Of a stretch of DNA of 64,000 nucleotides, positions 44,101 through 52,189 are shown one piece after another (within the stretch, counting starts at the first letter, position 1; each line of letters starts with the position of its first letter). The notes under the pieces were generated by a model that had not been told where the DNA came from, made no database searches, and saw only the letters and a list, made by a program, of their open reading frames with translations. Both the position numbers and the translations under genes were made by a program. The stretch is taken from contig NZ_JAMTCO010000009.1 of NCBI RefSeq assembly GCF_024171925.1, positions 88,620-152,619 of the forward strand, read 5' to 3'. Source of the DNA: Actinokineospora diospyrosa. Lineage in GTDB: Bacteria > Actinomycetota > Actinomycetes > Mycobacteriales > Pseudonocardiaceae.

Positions 44101-47100
44101 ACCCGATGACGTCATCAGCAACACCCGGAACTTCTACGACAGCCCGGTCCTCGCCCAGACCTGGCCCCAACCCGCCACCCCGACCTGGCCGCAAGCCGCG
44201 CCCACCAGGGGTGACCTGTCCGTGGTCCGCGCGGCGGCCGGGTACGGCGCGGGCGCGCACAGCTACCAGACGACCTCGGCCACGGTGCACGACTCCTACG
44301 GGCGTCCGATCGAGTCGTACGACGGCCGCGGCGGCAAGCTCACCACCGCGTACACGATGGTCGGCGGGCTGACCACCGGGACGCTCGCGACCAACGTGCT
44401 CGGCCACACCGTCTCCTCGACCGTGCGCCCGGCCCGCGGCCTGCCCGTCGAGGGCAAGGACGTCAACAACGTCACGACCACGACCCAGTACGACCCGCTC
44501 GGGCGCGTGACCGGCGTGTGGACCGCCAACCGCCCCACCTCGGCCCTCGCGACCGTGAAGTTCACCTACGCGCTCTCGCAGACCGCCCCGTCGGTGGTGA
44601 CCTCGTACAAGCTGACCAACGAGGAGACCTACCAGGTCAGCTACGGCATCTATGACTCCCTGCTGCGGGAGCGGCAGACCCAGTCGCCCACCCCGCAGGG
44701 CGGACGGCTGCTGACCAACACCTTCTACGACTCGCACGGCTGGGTCGTGAAGCGCAACTCCCCGTACTGGGACTCCTCGTCCACGCCGAACGGGACCCTG
44801 GTCGGCTTCCCGGACAACCAGATCCTCAGCCAGCAGCGCTACACCTTCGACGGGCTGGGCCGCGCGGTGGTCGCGGTGTCCCAGCGCGCCGCGGTCGACG
44901 TCGAGAAGACCACCACGGTCTACGGCGGCGACCGGGTCACCGCCATCCCGTCGACGGGGGGTGTCGTCAACGCCTCGGTCACCGACGCGCTCGGCCGCGC
45001 GGTCGCCATCGACCAGTACACCACCGCCCCCGCGGTGGCGGTGCCCGCCAACACCTTCTCCAGCCGCCTCACGGTGACGGGTGGGGCCAAGCAGACCACC
45101 CAGTTCACCTACAACCGGCTGGGCCGCCCGCACCAGAAGATCGACCCCGCGGGCAACACCTGGACCACCGGCTACAACCTGCTCGGCCAGGTGGTGTCGA
45201 GCACCGACCCGGACAGCGGCATCCTCACCTCGACCTACGACCTGGGCGGCAACCTCAGCTCCAACACCGACGCCCGCGGCGCGACCGTCAGCTACGCCTA
45301 CGACTCCTTCAACCGCAGGACGGCGCAGTACGACGGCCCGACGTCCGCGTCGCCGCTGCTGGCCTCGTGGGAGTACGACGGCGGTCCGGGTGGCCTCCCG
45401 TTCGCCAAGGGCAGGCTGACCTCCTCGACGTCCTATGTGTACGCCGGCAGCACGGCGTACGCCTACACCACCAAGACCACGACCGGGTTCAACGTCTTCG
45501 GTTCGCGGCTCGACACCACGGTGGTCATCCCCACCAACGAGGGCGCGCTCGGCACCACCTACAAGTTCACCCACAAGTACAACTCCACCCTTGGCAGGCA
45601 GACCTACGACCTGATCCCGGCAGGCGGCGGCCTGCCCCAGGAGAACCTGGCCTACTCCTACACCAACATGGAGTTGCTCTCGGGTCTCGGCAGCCAGGTC
45701 GCCGGGTACGCGTCCGGAACCGGGTACGACGCCTACAGCCGACCGACCTATGTGGACATCACGCCGACCGGCAACACCGGCGACCTGACGTTCAGCTACG
45801 ACGACCACACCGGCGCGCTGCTCAACCGCACGTACGCCAACAACACCGGCATCATCGACAACGCCGAGTACAAGTACGACCTCGCGGGGAACCTGACGCA
45901 GGAGAAGTCGACCCGCAACAACAGCACCACCGAGACCCAGTGCTACCGCTACGACGGCCTGGCCCGGCTCAGCCAGGCCTGGACGGCGACCGACCTGTGC
46001 GCGGCCGACCCGTCGACCAACGGCGGGGCCACCGTCGGCAACCCTCTCGGCGCGGCCTCGACCTACTGGACCACCTGGACGTTCGACGCCGTCGGTGACC
46101 GCACCAGCCAGGTCCAGCACGGCCTCTCCGGCGCCGCCGACACGACGACCACCTACAACTACCCGACCGGCGGCGCCACCACCGTCCGGCCGCACGCGCT
46201 CACCGGGACCACCACGACCGGCCCCGGCGGCACGAGTTCCACGAGCTACGGCTACGACGCGACCGGCAACACCACCAGCCGGACCCTCCCGTCGGGGAAC
46301 CAGACCCTCACCTGGAACACCAACGGGCGCCTCGACACCGTCACCACCACCTCCGGCGCCACCAAGTACGTCTACGACGCCGACGGCAACCAGCTGATCC
46401 GCCGCGACCCCGGCAAGACGACGCTGTACCTGCCGTTCCAGGAGCTCGTCCTCGACACCGCCACCAACGCGGTCACCGGCACCCGCTTCTACGCCCTGCC
46501 CGCGGGTGGTCAAGCCGTGCGGACCGGGTCGGGCACCAACTACCGGTTCGAGCTCACCGACCGCCACGGCACCGGCACCCTGTCGCTCAACAACACCGGG
46601 CAGACGCCGACCTGGCGCCAGTCCACCCCCTACGGCGAGGCCCGCGGCCCGCAACCGCCGTGGACCACCCAGCACGGCTTCCTGAACAAGCCGGTCAACT
46701 CCGCCACCGGCCTCACCGACATCGGCGCCCGCAAGTACGACGCCTCCCTGGGCCGCTTCATCTCCGTGGACCCGATCCTCGACGCGGGCGACCCCCAGTC
46801 CTGGACCGGCTACGCCTACGTCAACAACAACCCCACCTCGGCCAGCGACCCCTCCGGCCTGATCGCCGACTACGACAACATCGGCCTCGAATACTCGACG
46901 AGCACCCTGCGCAACGAGGCCGCCGCAGCCGTGCGGTACGACGACGTCGTCTCAGGCAACAACAAGGAGCGCACCAAGCAACCTAAAATCGCGGGCGTCA
47001 TCGTCCCGACGTTCGACGAACTGCGAAAGCGCATCCGCGGCCACAACTACAACGACGGCGAATACCTCCGCGCGGTCGCCGACTGGGCCAAGAACATGTG

Positions 47101-48172
47101 CGGCGGCGGCGGGTTCACCGGAGGCCCGGAGGACTTCTGCCGCGAGGTCCACGACGCGGGCATGCTGGAGGTCGACCGCGAGGTCCTCCTCTCCCTCATC
47201 CCCGGCTACGGCGTCTACAAGTGCGTCACCGGCGACACATCGTCGTGCTACACGATGTGGATCGACTTCGTCCCCTTCGGCAAAATCGCGGGCAAGGTCG
47301 GCAAGAAAATCGACGGCTTCGTCGGCGGCGCCGCCAAGTCCGCCGCCGAAACCGCCACCGAGTCGTCCGTCACCCGAGCCCTGGCATCGGGCTTCTGCAA
47401 CACGTCCGGCCACAGCTTCGTCAGCGGCACCCACGTCCTGATGGCCGACGGCACCACCAAACCCATCGAAGAAATCAAAGTCGGCGACGTAGTAGCCAAC
47501 TCCACCCCCGGCAGCGACAACCTAGAACCCCACCCGGTGACCGCCCTCCACGTCACCGACAAAGACACCAACTTCATCACCGTCACCGCCTCAACCCCCG
47601 AAGGCCCCGACGACATCGTCGTCACCGAACACCACCTCTTCTTCGACCCCACCACCGCCACCTGGCACCGCGCGTCCGACCTGACCCCCGGCACCACCCT
47701 CCAGTCCCCAGGCGCGGACACCAAGGTCCTCACCGCCCGCTCACACACGATGACCACCCGCACCTACGACCTGACCATCGACCAGGTCCACACGTACTAT
47801 GTGCTCGCTGGCCTGTCCCCAGTCCTTGTCCACAACGACAAGATCTGTGGGGAGACTGCACTTGAGCTGGGGGACTGGGAACACATCCAAGACAGCCACC
47901 GCCGAGGCGGGAAAGATGTCAGGGAAGGCTCTGGCATCTTCCTGGGAGAGGATGAAGAGGTTCGAAAGAGGATCATTGAAACTATTGACCGGGGTTACTC
48001 GAGAGCTAATACAAGGGATCCGATAACGAAGAAGATGCGGCCGGGTGAAGTTTACGAGTGGGATTTCGGCGCCGATGTCGGCGTATCTGGACCGCAATCG
48101 GGTGGTAGGACGTTGACTTCAATACGTGTCGTTGTACACGAAGGTAGGGTTGTAACCGCCTTTCCGTTCTGA
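41189..48172 (+). CDS. RHS-repeat polymorphic toxin with HINT domain and C-terminal toxin
   Basis: A 2,327-residue secreted protein from GTG 41189 (GGGGGAG 10 bases upstream). Residues about 10-36 form a signal peptide. A SpvB-like N-terminal part (about 260-600) is followed by many YD/RHS repeats to about 1,840. The RHS core (about 1,845-1,891) ends ASDPSGL. Residues 2,070-2,216 are a HINT autoprocessing domain (Cys2070, GTHVLMADGTTKPIEEIKVG, TEHHLFFD, HTYYVLAGLSPVLVHN). The last 111 residues are a separate toxin with His2232, His2237 and a final VVTAFPF. This is compatible with a BECR-fold ribonuclease (EndoU/colicin-D type), an inference. The gene's G+C drops at this tip. Putative immunity genes follow directly. 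Confidence 0.9.
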   Translation: MGGLTLSGRVRCRVLISVLVVSTALSGVSALPGVASAAEAERPQVSYTKSVTGGTPITSTPARLTDAAGRSAGAPITSWPTTASASIALSKPITDGRDRTAASPRTRAYAPGTPVWAATDSGGVTPGAVDVRVLGRDLAAKAGIDGVLVAATPSAAVKDAVTVGVDYAGFDSAAGGGFGARLRLVGLPACALSTPEVPSCRVQTPLAHANEAASKSVTTTVNKPTVFALTSGASSSSGAGSFTATSLSPEGSWTGGTQSGSFTYQYPIPVPPAASTLVPTVSLSYDSGSVDGKTAATQAQASWVGDGWASPSSFIERSYVSCSSSPGGTPSPVSTEDRCYAGEILTMSLKGATTSLVWDAAQGVYASASEPGTVVTRVTGSGNGSGTYNTEYWKVTDQSGTVFLFGRNQLPGWSAGKPLTNSVDSTPVFSSHPGEPCYNAAGFASSVCTMGYRWNLDYVVDVHQNAMSYYYKQDTNFYGQNNGAANVPYVRDSHLDRIDYGFLDGNAYGTAPNQVLFTTGDRCLTGTCSPLSAATAANWPDVPFDLNCASGTACGPKAPSFWSTVRLTTIETRQYDTAAAQYRPVDSIALTQTLPATGDTTPATLWLSGITRTAQDVTGGGSTTPITLPTVTFAGQAYPNRVDDPNDGLVPFTRYRISGVTTQTGATFGVSYTPISDCTWPVATAPSANGSRCFPVKWTPPGYSTPQNDWFHKYAVAAVSQSDNTGGVTSERLLTSYTYTGPAWHYDDNEVVKAADRTWGQWRGYQKVQVRTGQVGQPQTLAETVYYQGMHGDTLPSGTRSVTLTDSQGGAHVDDPRFAGQPLESTTYLGDGGPVESSTISSYWVSAPRATRSRTGLPALTATHTGTAETWSRQAVYSGASPTWRYTQTDRTFDPATGLPTFTYDHGDLSRTDQATCTSMTYAPANTALNIVGLVAETDVIAKPCGGVAPTTSAPTPAQVNALAAPTGVVRPDDVISNTRNFYDSPVLAQTWPQPATPTWPQAAPTRGDLSVVRAAAGYGAGAHSYQTTSATVHDSYGRPIESYDGRGGKLTTAYTMVGGLTTGTLATNVLGHTVSSTVRPARGLPVEGKDVNNVTTTTQYDPLGRVTGVWTANRPTSALATVKFTYALSQTAPSVVTSYKLTNEETYQVSYGIYDSLLRERQTQSPTPQGGRLLTNTFYDSHGWVVKRNSPYWDSSSTPNGTLVGFPDNQILSQQRYTFDGLGRAVVAVSQRAAVDVEKTTTVYGGDRVTAIPSTGGVVNASVTDALGRAVAIDQYTTAPAVAVPANTFSSRLTVTGGAKQTTQFTYNRLGRPHQKIDPAGNTWTTGYNLLGQVVSSTDPDSGILTSTYDLGGNLSSNTDARGATVSYAYDSFNRRTAQYDGPTSASPLLASWEYDGGPGGLPFAKGRLTSSTSYVYAGSTAYAYTTKTTTGFNVFGSRLDTTVVIPTNEGALGTTYKFTHKYNSTLGRQTYDLIPAGGGLPQENLAYSYTNMELLSGLGSQVAGYASGTGYDAYSRPTYVDITPTGNTGDLTFSYDDHTGALLNRTYANNTGIIDNAEYKYDLAGNLTQEKSTRNNSTTETQCYRYDGLARLSQAWTATDLCAADPSTNGGATVGNPLGAASTYWTTWTFDAVGDRTSQVQHGLSGAADTTTTYNYPTGGATTVRPHALTGTTTTGPGGTSSTSYGYDATGNTTSRTLPSGNQTLTWNTNGRLDTVTTTSGATKYVYDADGNQLIRRDPGKTTLYLPFQELVLDTATNAVTGTRFYALPAGGQAVRTGSGTNYRFELTDRHGTGTLSLNNTGQTPTWRQSTPYGEARGPQPPWTTQHGFLNKPVNSATGLTDIGARKYDASLGRFISVDPILDAGDPQSWTGYAYVNNNPTSASDPSGLIADYDNIGLEYSTSTLRNEAAAAVRYDDVVSGNNKERTKQPKIAGVIVPTFDELRKRIRGHNYNDGEYLRAVADWAKNMCGGGGFTGGPEDFCREVHDAGMLEVDREVLLSLIPGYGVYKCVTGDTSSCYTMWIDFVPFGKIAGKVGKKIDGFVGGAAKSAAETATESSVTRALASGFCNTSGHSFVSGTHVLMADGTTKPIEEIKVGDVVANSTPGSDNLEPHPVTALHVTDKDTNFITVTASTPEGPDDIVVTEHHLFFDPTTATWHRASDLTPGTTLQSPGADTKVLTARSHTMTTRTYDLTIDQVHTYYVLAGLSPVLVHNDKICGETALELGDWEHIQDSHRRGGKDVREGSGIFLGEDEEVRKRIIETIDRGYSRANTRDPITKKMRPGEVYEWDFGADVGVSGPQSGGRTLTSIRVVVHEGRVVTAFPF

Positions 48173-48200
48173 TGGAATGCTTCTACATGAAGGGCTACTG

Positions 48201-48665
48201 GTGTTGCGGCTTTCTTTCTCACTTCCGGACGAGTCATCCTCCTGGTGGCGCAAATGGGGCAATCTGCGGCAGGAGGAGGCCGTGGCCGAGGTGGGGGAGA
48301 TGCGGCTCCGCTACCACTTCTGTGCTGCACAAATCGACTTCGTCGTCGGCGGTGTGTCGTTCATCCACGAGTACCTGCCCCTGATCGACTTCGCCTTGCA
48401 GATGCGCTGGCTGGTTACCAGGTTGCCGTTGGGCGAGGAGACAACGGTTGATTTCACGGAGAATGCGGAGATCATCCGGTTCACCGTGGAGGGAGACCTG
48501 GTCCGCGTCCACGCCTCCTGGGGCGAGTTGGCAGCGTCCGCGCCCCTGGTCGAGATGGTCGAGGCTCTCGACGTGTTCTTGCCCAAAGCTTATGCGACAC
48601 TGGTGGCGGAAGTGCCTGGCCTTGAGGACAATCCCACTGTTCAGCAAATCATGGCAACGCCCTAA
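48201..48665 (+). CDS. Predicted immunity protein, paralogue 1
   Basis: A 154-residue acidic soluble protein, start GTG 48201 by alignment with the next gene (ATG 48177 is also in frame). It begins VLRLSFSLPDESSSWW and contains IDFALQMRWL, TVDFTENA and AYATLVAEVPGLEDNP. There is no signal peptide or membrane segment, so it is cytoplasmic. It lies 28 bases after the RHS stop and has the same lower G+C as the toxin tip. Position and size make it the best candidate for the cognate immunity protein. The family was not recognised. Confidence 0.75.
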   Translation: MLRLSFSLPDESSSWWRKWGNLRQEEAVAEVGEMRLRYHFCAAQIDFVVGGVSFIHEYLPLIDFALQMRWLVTRLPLGEETTVDFTENAEIIRFTVEGDLVRVHASWGELAASAPLVEMVEALDVFLPKAYATLVAEVPGLEDNPTVQQIMATP

Positions 48666-48799
48666 GTTGGCAATCCCGGGTGGTGACCAACCTGTGACCC
48701 ACCTCCACACGACCCTCGCCGGTTCTGGGGGTGGCGTGGTTCGAGTCTGGCTGCGGCACGCCTTCCCGTACTGAGGCCGGAACGAGTGGAGGATCGGTG

Positions 48800-49276
48800 G
48801 TGCTGAGTCTCGCCTTCTCGGTCCCGGACAGGTCTTCCGGCTGGTGGACAACCTGGAGCGATCTGCTCGAGGCCGAAGCCGCCGGCGTGGGGGAGACGGG
48901 GCTTCGGTACAAGTACTGCTCGGTGCGCCTCGAGTTGATCGTCGGTGACGTGCCGGTGGTGGTGGGGAATGTGCAGGTGCCCTTGGTCGACTTCGCCCTG
49001 CAGATGCGGTGGGTGTCCGGCCGGTTGTCGCAGGGCGAGGTGGCGACGGTCGACTTCACCGAGAATGCGAACTGGATTCGGTTCCGGCCCGTCGGGGACG
49101 AGGTCTTCGTGATGGCCTCACGCAGTGAAGCGGAAGGAGCCGTGCCGCGAGCGGTGATGATCGAAGCGTGCGACCGGTTCGTTTCCACGGCCTACGCGAC
49201 GTTGGTGGCTCAGATTCCTGGCATTGAGGACAACCCCGTGGTCCGGCTACTCGCGACCGCCCACAATGAAGAGTAG
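48800..49276 (+). CDS. Predicted immunity protein, paralogue 2
   Basis: A 158-residue paralogue of the preceding gene: VLSLAFSVPDRSSGWW at the start, VDFALQMRW, TVDFTENA and AYATLVAQIPGIEDNP at matching places. GTG 48800 has TGGAGG 7 bases upstream. By eye the two proteins agree at roughly half of positions, most strongly in the middle and the end. Tandem copies are typical of immunity genes that track toxin variants: one copy probably matches the present toxin and the other a related or former one. Confidence 0.75.
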   Translation: MLSLAFSVPDRSSGWWTTWSDLLEAEAAGVGETGLRYKYCSVRLELIVGDVPVVVGNVQVPLVDFALQMRWVSGRLSQGEVATVDFTENANWIRFRPVGDEVFVMASRSEAEGAVPRAVMIEACDRFVSTAYATLVAQIPGIEDNPVVRLLATAHNEE

Positions 49277-49793
49277 GCAAGAACCTGTGACGCTCGAAGG
49301 GGTCTACGGGATGCAGCCTGCCTTGCTGCCCCGTTCCATGGTTCGACTCACGCTGGCGGATAAGAAGCTCCTTTGGGTCGGCCGCCCCGGTGTGGAGTTG
49401 CTCGACTTCGAGCGGCACTACCGCTACGAGAACGAAAGCCTCCACCGCTTCCCCCAGCACCGTGATGGCACGATCGACTGGACCGCCGTCGACTCTGGCC
49501 TCGTCCTGGACGAGGCGTCCACTGAATTCGAGGTCGCGATGTCCCGGTGGCTGCGGCTGGTGGGTGACCGGGTGGTCGTCATCTGGAGCGAGGTCGTCGT
49601 CCCCTCGGTGATGATCGCCGTCGATCTTTTCGCCGAGTTGCTGGCCGACATCGCAGGCACGTTTGCCGAGTTCTGGGTCTACTCGCCTGATGCGCGGGTC
49701 TTGGTCGAGAACACCTTCGCAGGCCAGTTGACCGCGGCACGCCTACCCGACAACACATCATCATCGCGGACCGGTGCTAGGGGATCGCTATGA
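49266..49793 (+). CDS. Predicted immunity-like protein
   Basis: A 175-residue protein. ATG 49266 overlaps the preceding gene by 11 bases; GTG 49287 is another possible start. It contains PALLPRSMVRLTLADKKL, then a central acidic domain with RWLRLVGDRVVVIWSEVVVP and a helix SVMIAVDLFAELLADIAGTF. The sequence segment around the strand RVVVIW and the AVDLF helix is arranged as in the two upstream paralogues, so a distant relation is possible. It is cytoplasmic. The stop overlaps the next start (ATGA). Function is inferred from the cluster. Confidence 0.6.
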   Translation: MKSRQEPVTLEGVYGMQPALLPRSMVRLTLADKKLLWVGRPGVELLDFERHYRYENESLHRFPQHRDGTIDWTAVDSGLVLDEASTEFEVAMSRWLRLVGDRVVVIWSEVVVPSVMIAVDLFAELLADIAGTFAEFWVYSPDARVLVENTFAGQLTAARLPDNTSSSRTGARGSL

Positions 49794-50323
49794 GCATCCC
49801 GCCGTTCGAAGGCGTTTACGTCGCCAGTACTGGGGCGGGCATGTGTGGCCTGTGGCAGCCGGAGCGCTTCGAAGGCGTGGTGGATCTGGATGCGTGGGAG
49901 GACGTGGTCTCGGATGTCGATGTGCTTGAGCGGCACATCCGCGAAGGTGCTTTCGTTCCGCTCAACGTAGGCGGAGACGGCTCTTTCCAGGTTGTCGTTC
50001 GCGAAGGTGCTCGGAGTGCCAGGGAAGAGCGGTACACCATCGTCTCCTCCGATCCGTACCTGCTCGTCTCACGGGGAACCTTGTCGTTGGGCGGCCTCGA
50101 GAACGTCGGTCCGTACATCGGCGGATCCCACGAGGTCCCGATCCGTGCTGGGCGCTACGCGGTACGCGTCCACCTGGTGGACTGGGAAGCCGAGGCGGGA
50201 TCCACCGGCCCCGACGGCGCCCCGACGACCGACGCGTTGCCGGACTTCGTTGTGGAGCTCCAGGAGTCAGACTCTGAGGGTGGTTTCCGCGCGAGTATTC
50301 TCACCTTCGACAAGCCCGAATAG
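49790..50323 (+). CDS. Predicted immunity-like protein
   Basis: A 177-residue protein translationally coupled to the gene before it (ATGA at 49790-49793). It opens GVYVASTGAGMCGLW and has RAGRYAVRVHLVDWEAEAG near residue 125, followed by LPDFVVELQESD. The sequence is acidic and beta-rich without membrane segments. The opening is faintly like Imm21-type immunity proteins, but I would not assign that family. Its place between a toxin and a MafI gene supports an immunity role. Confidence 0.6.
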   Translation: MSIPPFEGVYVASTGAGMCGLWQPERFEGVVDLDAWEDVVSDVDVLERHIREGAFVPLNVGGDGSFQVVVREGARSAREERYTIVSSDPYLLVSRGTLSLGGLENVGPYIGGSHEVPIRAGRYAVRVHLVDWEAEAGSTGPDGAPTTDALPDFVVELQESDSEGGFRASILTFDKPE

Positions 50324-50379
50324 CAGCAGCCCCAGCGTCCACCGAGTGCCAGCTCGAAGATCAAGAAGAGGTGCGGCGA

Positions 50380-50682
50380 GTGGAAGGCGACGTCGACTAT
50401 CGCTGGATTCAAGCGGGCATAATGGAGCTTCTCGCGGAGTCGCCCATAACATCCGCGGATGTCCGGCAGGACATCAAGGAGTCGGTGTACGCCGGTGAGC
50501 TCGACATCGCCTTCGACACCCTGTGCTCCTGGATCTACGAAGACTCGCTCCCTATCTCCCGAGCCTTCCACGCCAAGGCGATGGCTCAGTACAAGTACTT
50601 GAACCAGTCCCTAGCCGCCGACAAGCTGGTAGAGCTCATCGACGACGATCCCCGCGGTCCAACGACCGCGGGGACCCTCTGA
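50380..50682 (+). CDS. MafI family immunity protein
   Basis: A 100-residue all-helical acidic protein. GTG 50380 is preferred (GAAGAG 9 bases upstream) over GTG 50371. The segment DIKESVYAGELDIAFDTLC followed by SWIYEDSLPIS is the recognisable MafI-type immunity pattern. MafI proteins neutralise nuclease toxins carried at the C-termini of Maf and related polymorphic toxins. No matching toxin tip is in the window, so it looks like an orphan immunity gene kept at the end of the RHS locus. A hairpin lies within its last codons. Confidence 0.75.
   Translation: MEGDVDYRWIQAGIMELLAESPITSADVRQDIKESVYAGELDIAFDTLCSWIYEDSLPISRAFHAKAMAQYKYLNQSLAADKLVELIDDDPRGPTTAGTL
50649..50674. terminator. Hairpin inside the 3' end of the MafI gene
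   Basis: CCCCGCGGTC (50650-50659) and GACCGCGGGG (50664-50673) form a perfect 10-base stem with a CAAC loop, extended by one T-A pair. It lies just before the stop at 50680-50682 and 16 bases before the convergent zinc-ribbon gene ends. It is a likely two-way terminator that doubles as coding sequence. Confidence 0.6.
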
Positions 50683-50690
50683 CGCCGGAA

Positions 50691-50972
50691 CTAACGCCCT
50701 ACCTGCCACACGATGCTCACCGGCTCAGGCATGCTCCGAGCCTGTCCGCGGCACGTGCTCGCGCCGAGCAACAAGAAGAAGCAGATCCCCACTAGACCCA
50801 AGCACCCACCGCCCCCGCCCCCGCCGCCTTCGCGAACAGTCACCGTCCCGCCGGGCACGATGCCGGGGTGCTGCTGCGTGTAGTGCTGTTCCTGCTGAGC
50901 AGCGCCCGCCGACTCGGTAGTCCAAGAGGTGTGGAACCCGCACTCGCCGCACAAGTACCGGTACTGAGACAT
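50691..50972 (-). CDS. Small zinc-ribbon membrane protein
   Basis: A 93-residue protein. The N-terminus YRYLCGECGFHTSW plus QEQHYTQQHPG gives a C-x2-C ... H-x4-H zinc-binding pattern. A run of eight glycines follows at about residue 49, then a hydrophobic segment GCLGLVGICFFLLLGAS that should anchor it in the membrane. Short proteins of this design recur in actinobacteria without known function. It is convergent with the immunity cluster and 10 bases downstream of the esterase stop-to-start order on the minus strand. Confidence 0.65.
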   Translation of the reverse strand: MSQYRYLCGECGFHTSWTTESAGAAQQEQHYTQQHPGIVPGGTVTVREGGGGGGGGCLGLVGICFFLLLGASTCRGQARSMPEPVSIVWQVGR

Positions 50973-50982
50973 GACGTGCCGC

Positions 50983-52047
50983 CTACGGGTGCTGGAGGCG
51001 GCCGAGGATCAGGCCGACGAAGTGGGACATGGCCTTCTGCAGGCACGGTGCCTGCGCGTGCTTACCGGTGCACCCCGGCGCCCACCCGCTGCCGTCGCCG
51101 TAGTCGTAGAAGTCGAACGGCACGCCCGCCGCGGTCAGGTTCGCGACCGTCACCAGGTTGGTCTCCCGCGCCTGCTGTTCGACGACCGCCTGCACCGGGT
51201 TGTCGAGCAGGTTCCCCCCGTTCCCCGTGTAGAGCGCCACCCCCATGCCACGCAGCGGCCTGACGTGCTGCGCCGGGCTCTCCGCGTTCCAGATCCCGTC
51301 GAACGGCCACACCGGCGGACCGAAGATCGCGTCGGCACCCACCGTGGGCACCCCGGACTCCGTCATCAGCGACGTCCCCACGACGGCGGCGCGGATGGCC
51401 GGGTTCAGCAGGTCCAGCCCGCCGGACATCGAGCCGACGTAGCCGAACAGGTCCGGCCGGTGCTCGGCGTAGTGCAGCGCGCCGAACCCGCCCATCGAGT
51501 GCCCGAGCAGCGCCCGCCCGTCCCGGCCAGCGATGGTCCGCAGGTTCGCGTCCACCAACGGGATGACCTGGTTCAGGTGGAAGTTCTCCCAGTTCTGCTT
51601 ACCCACAGCACCCGGGTTCACCCAGTTCGAGTACCAGCTGCGCACACCATTGGGTTGCACCGTGATCACCGGCTTGCCCTGCGTGGCGATTTCCGCCCGG
51701 CGGATGTTCCACTCCGTGTTGGGCATGTCCGGGTTGCCGTGTAGCGCATAGAGAACCGGGTAACGCGCGATAGAGCTCGCGTAGTCCTCCGGCAGCGTCA
51801 CCACGATCACGTGCTGCCCGGCCACCTGCCCCGGCAGCAGCGTCGGCCGCGGGACTTCAGTGGAGGCGACGGAGAACGTGAACGTTCGCCGCGCCTCGTC
51901 GACCCACGTCGGTTGCGCCATCACGGTGAGCCCGAACCCGTTGGCGAACTGCGGTGGCGCTACCGCCGCCTTCGCCTGAGTTGGCTCTACCGCCGCCAGG
52001 CAGATCGCTATCGCGGCGCACCAGCGGGACAATTTCTGGACGTTCAT
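50983..52047 (-). CDS. Secreted esterase, antigen-85 / esterase D type
   Basis: A 354-residue alpha/beta-hydrolase from the ATG at 52047 (GAGGGG upstream). Residues 1-28 are a signal peptide (WCAAIAICLAAVEPTQAKA). The fold signature includes YPVLYALHGN (oxyanion region) near residue 97, the nucleophile Ser184 in GHSMGGFG, and a late FYDYGDGSGWAPGC segment with a cysteine pair. This is the esterase D / Ag85-like family. Members hydrolyse or transfer acyl groups outside the cell; the native substrate is not visible. It is divergent from the NACHT gene. Confidence 0.85.
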   Translation of the reverse strand: MNVQKLSRWCAAIAICLAAVEPTQAKAAVAPPQFANGFGLTVMAQPTWVDEARRTFTFSVASTEVPRPTLLPGQVAGQHVIVVTLPEDYASSIARYPVLYALHGNPDMPNTEWNIRRAEIATQGKPVITVQPNGVRSWYSNWVNPGAVGKQNWENFHLNQVIPLVDANLRTIAGRDGRALLGHSMGGFGALHYAEHRPDLFGYVGSMSGGLDLLNPAIRAAVVGTSLMTESGVPTVGADAIFGPPVWPFDGIWNAESPAQHVRPLRGMGVALYTGNGGNLLDNPVQAVVEQQARETNLVTVANLTAAGVPFDFYDYGDGSGWAPGCTGKHAQAPCLQKAMSHFVGLILGRLQHP

Positions 52048-52189
52048 GGAGATCCCCTCCCAAGGACCCGGCCCGAGTGGTCCGGTGTCACCAGGCTGGC
52101 GAACGCGCTGGTCAGCTGAACAGGCCAGGAACAGGCAAAGGAAGTCCGGTAGGCGATATGGTCCACTTCTCAGTCGATCGGGGGCCGCG

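Noticed and set aside
42179..46675. Long open frame on the minus strand across the RHS gene (about 1,500 codons)
   Set aside because: It is antisense to clear YD/RHS repeats and consists of Gly/Arg/Val-rich text with no domains. Long antisense frames are normal at this G+C.
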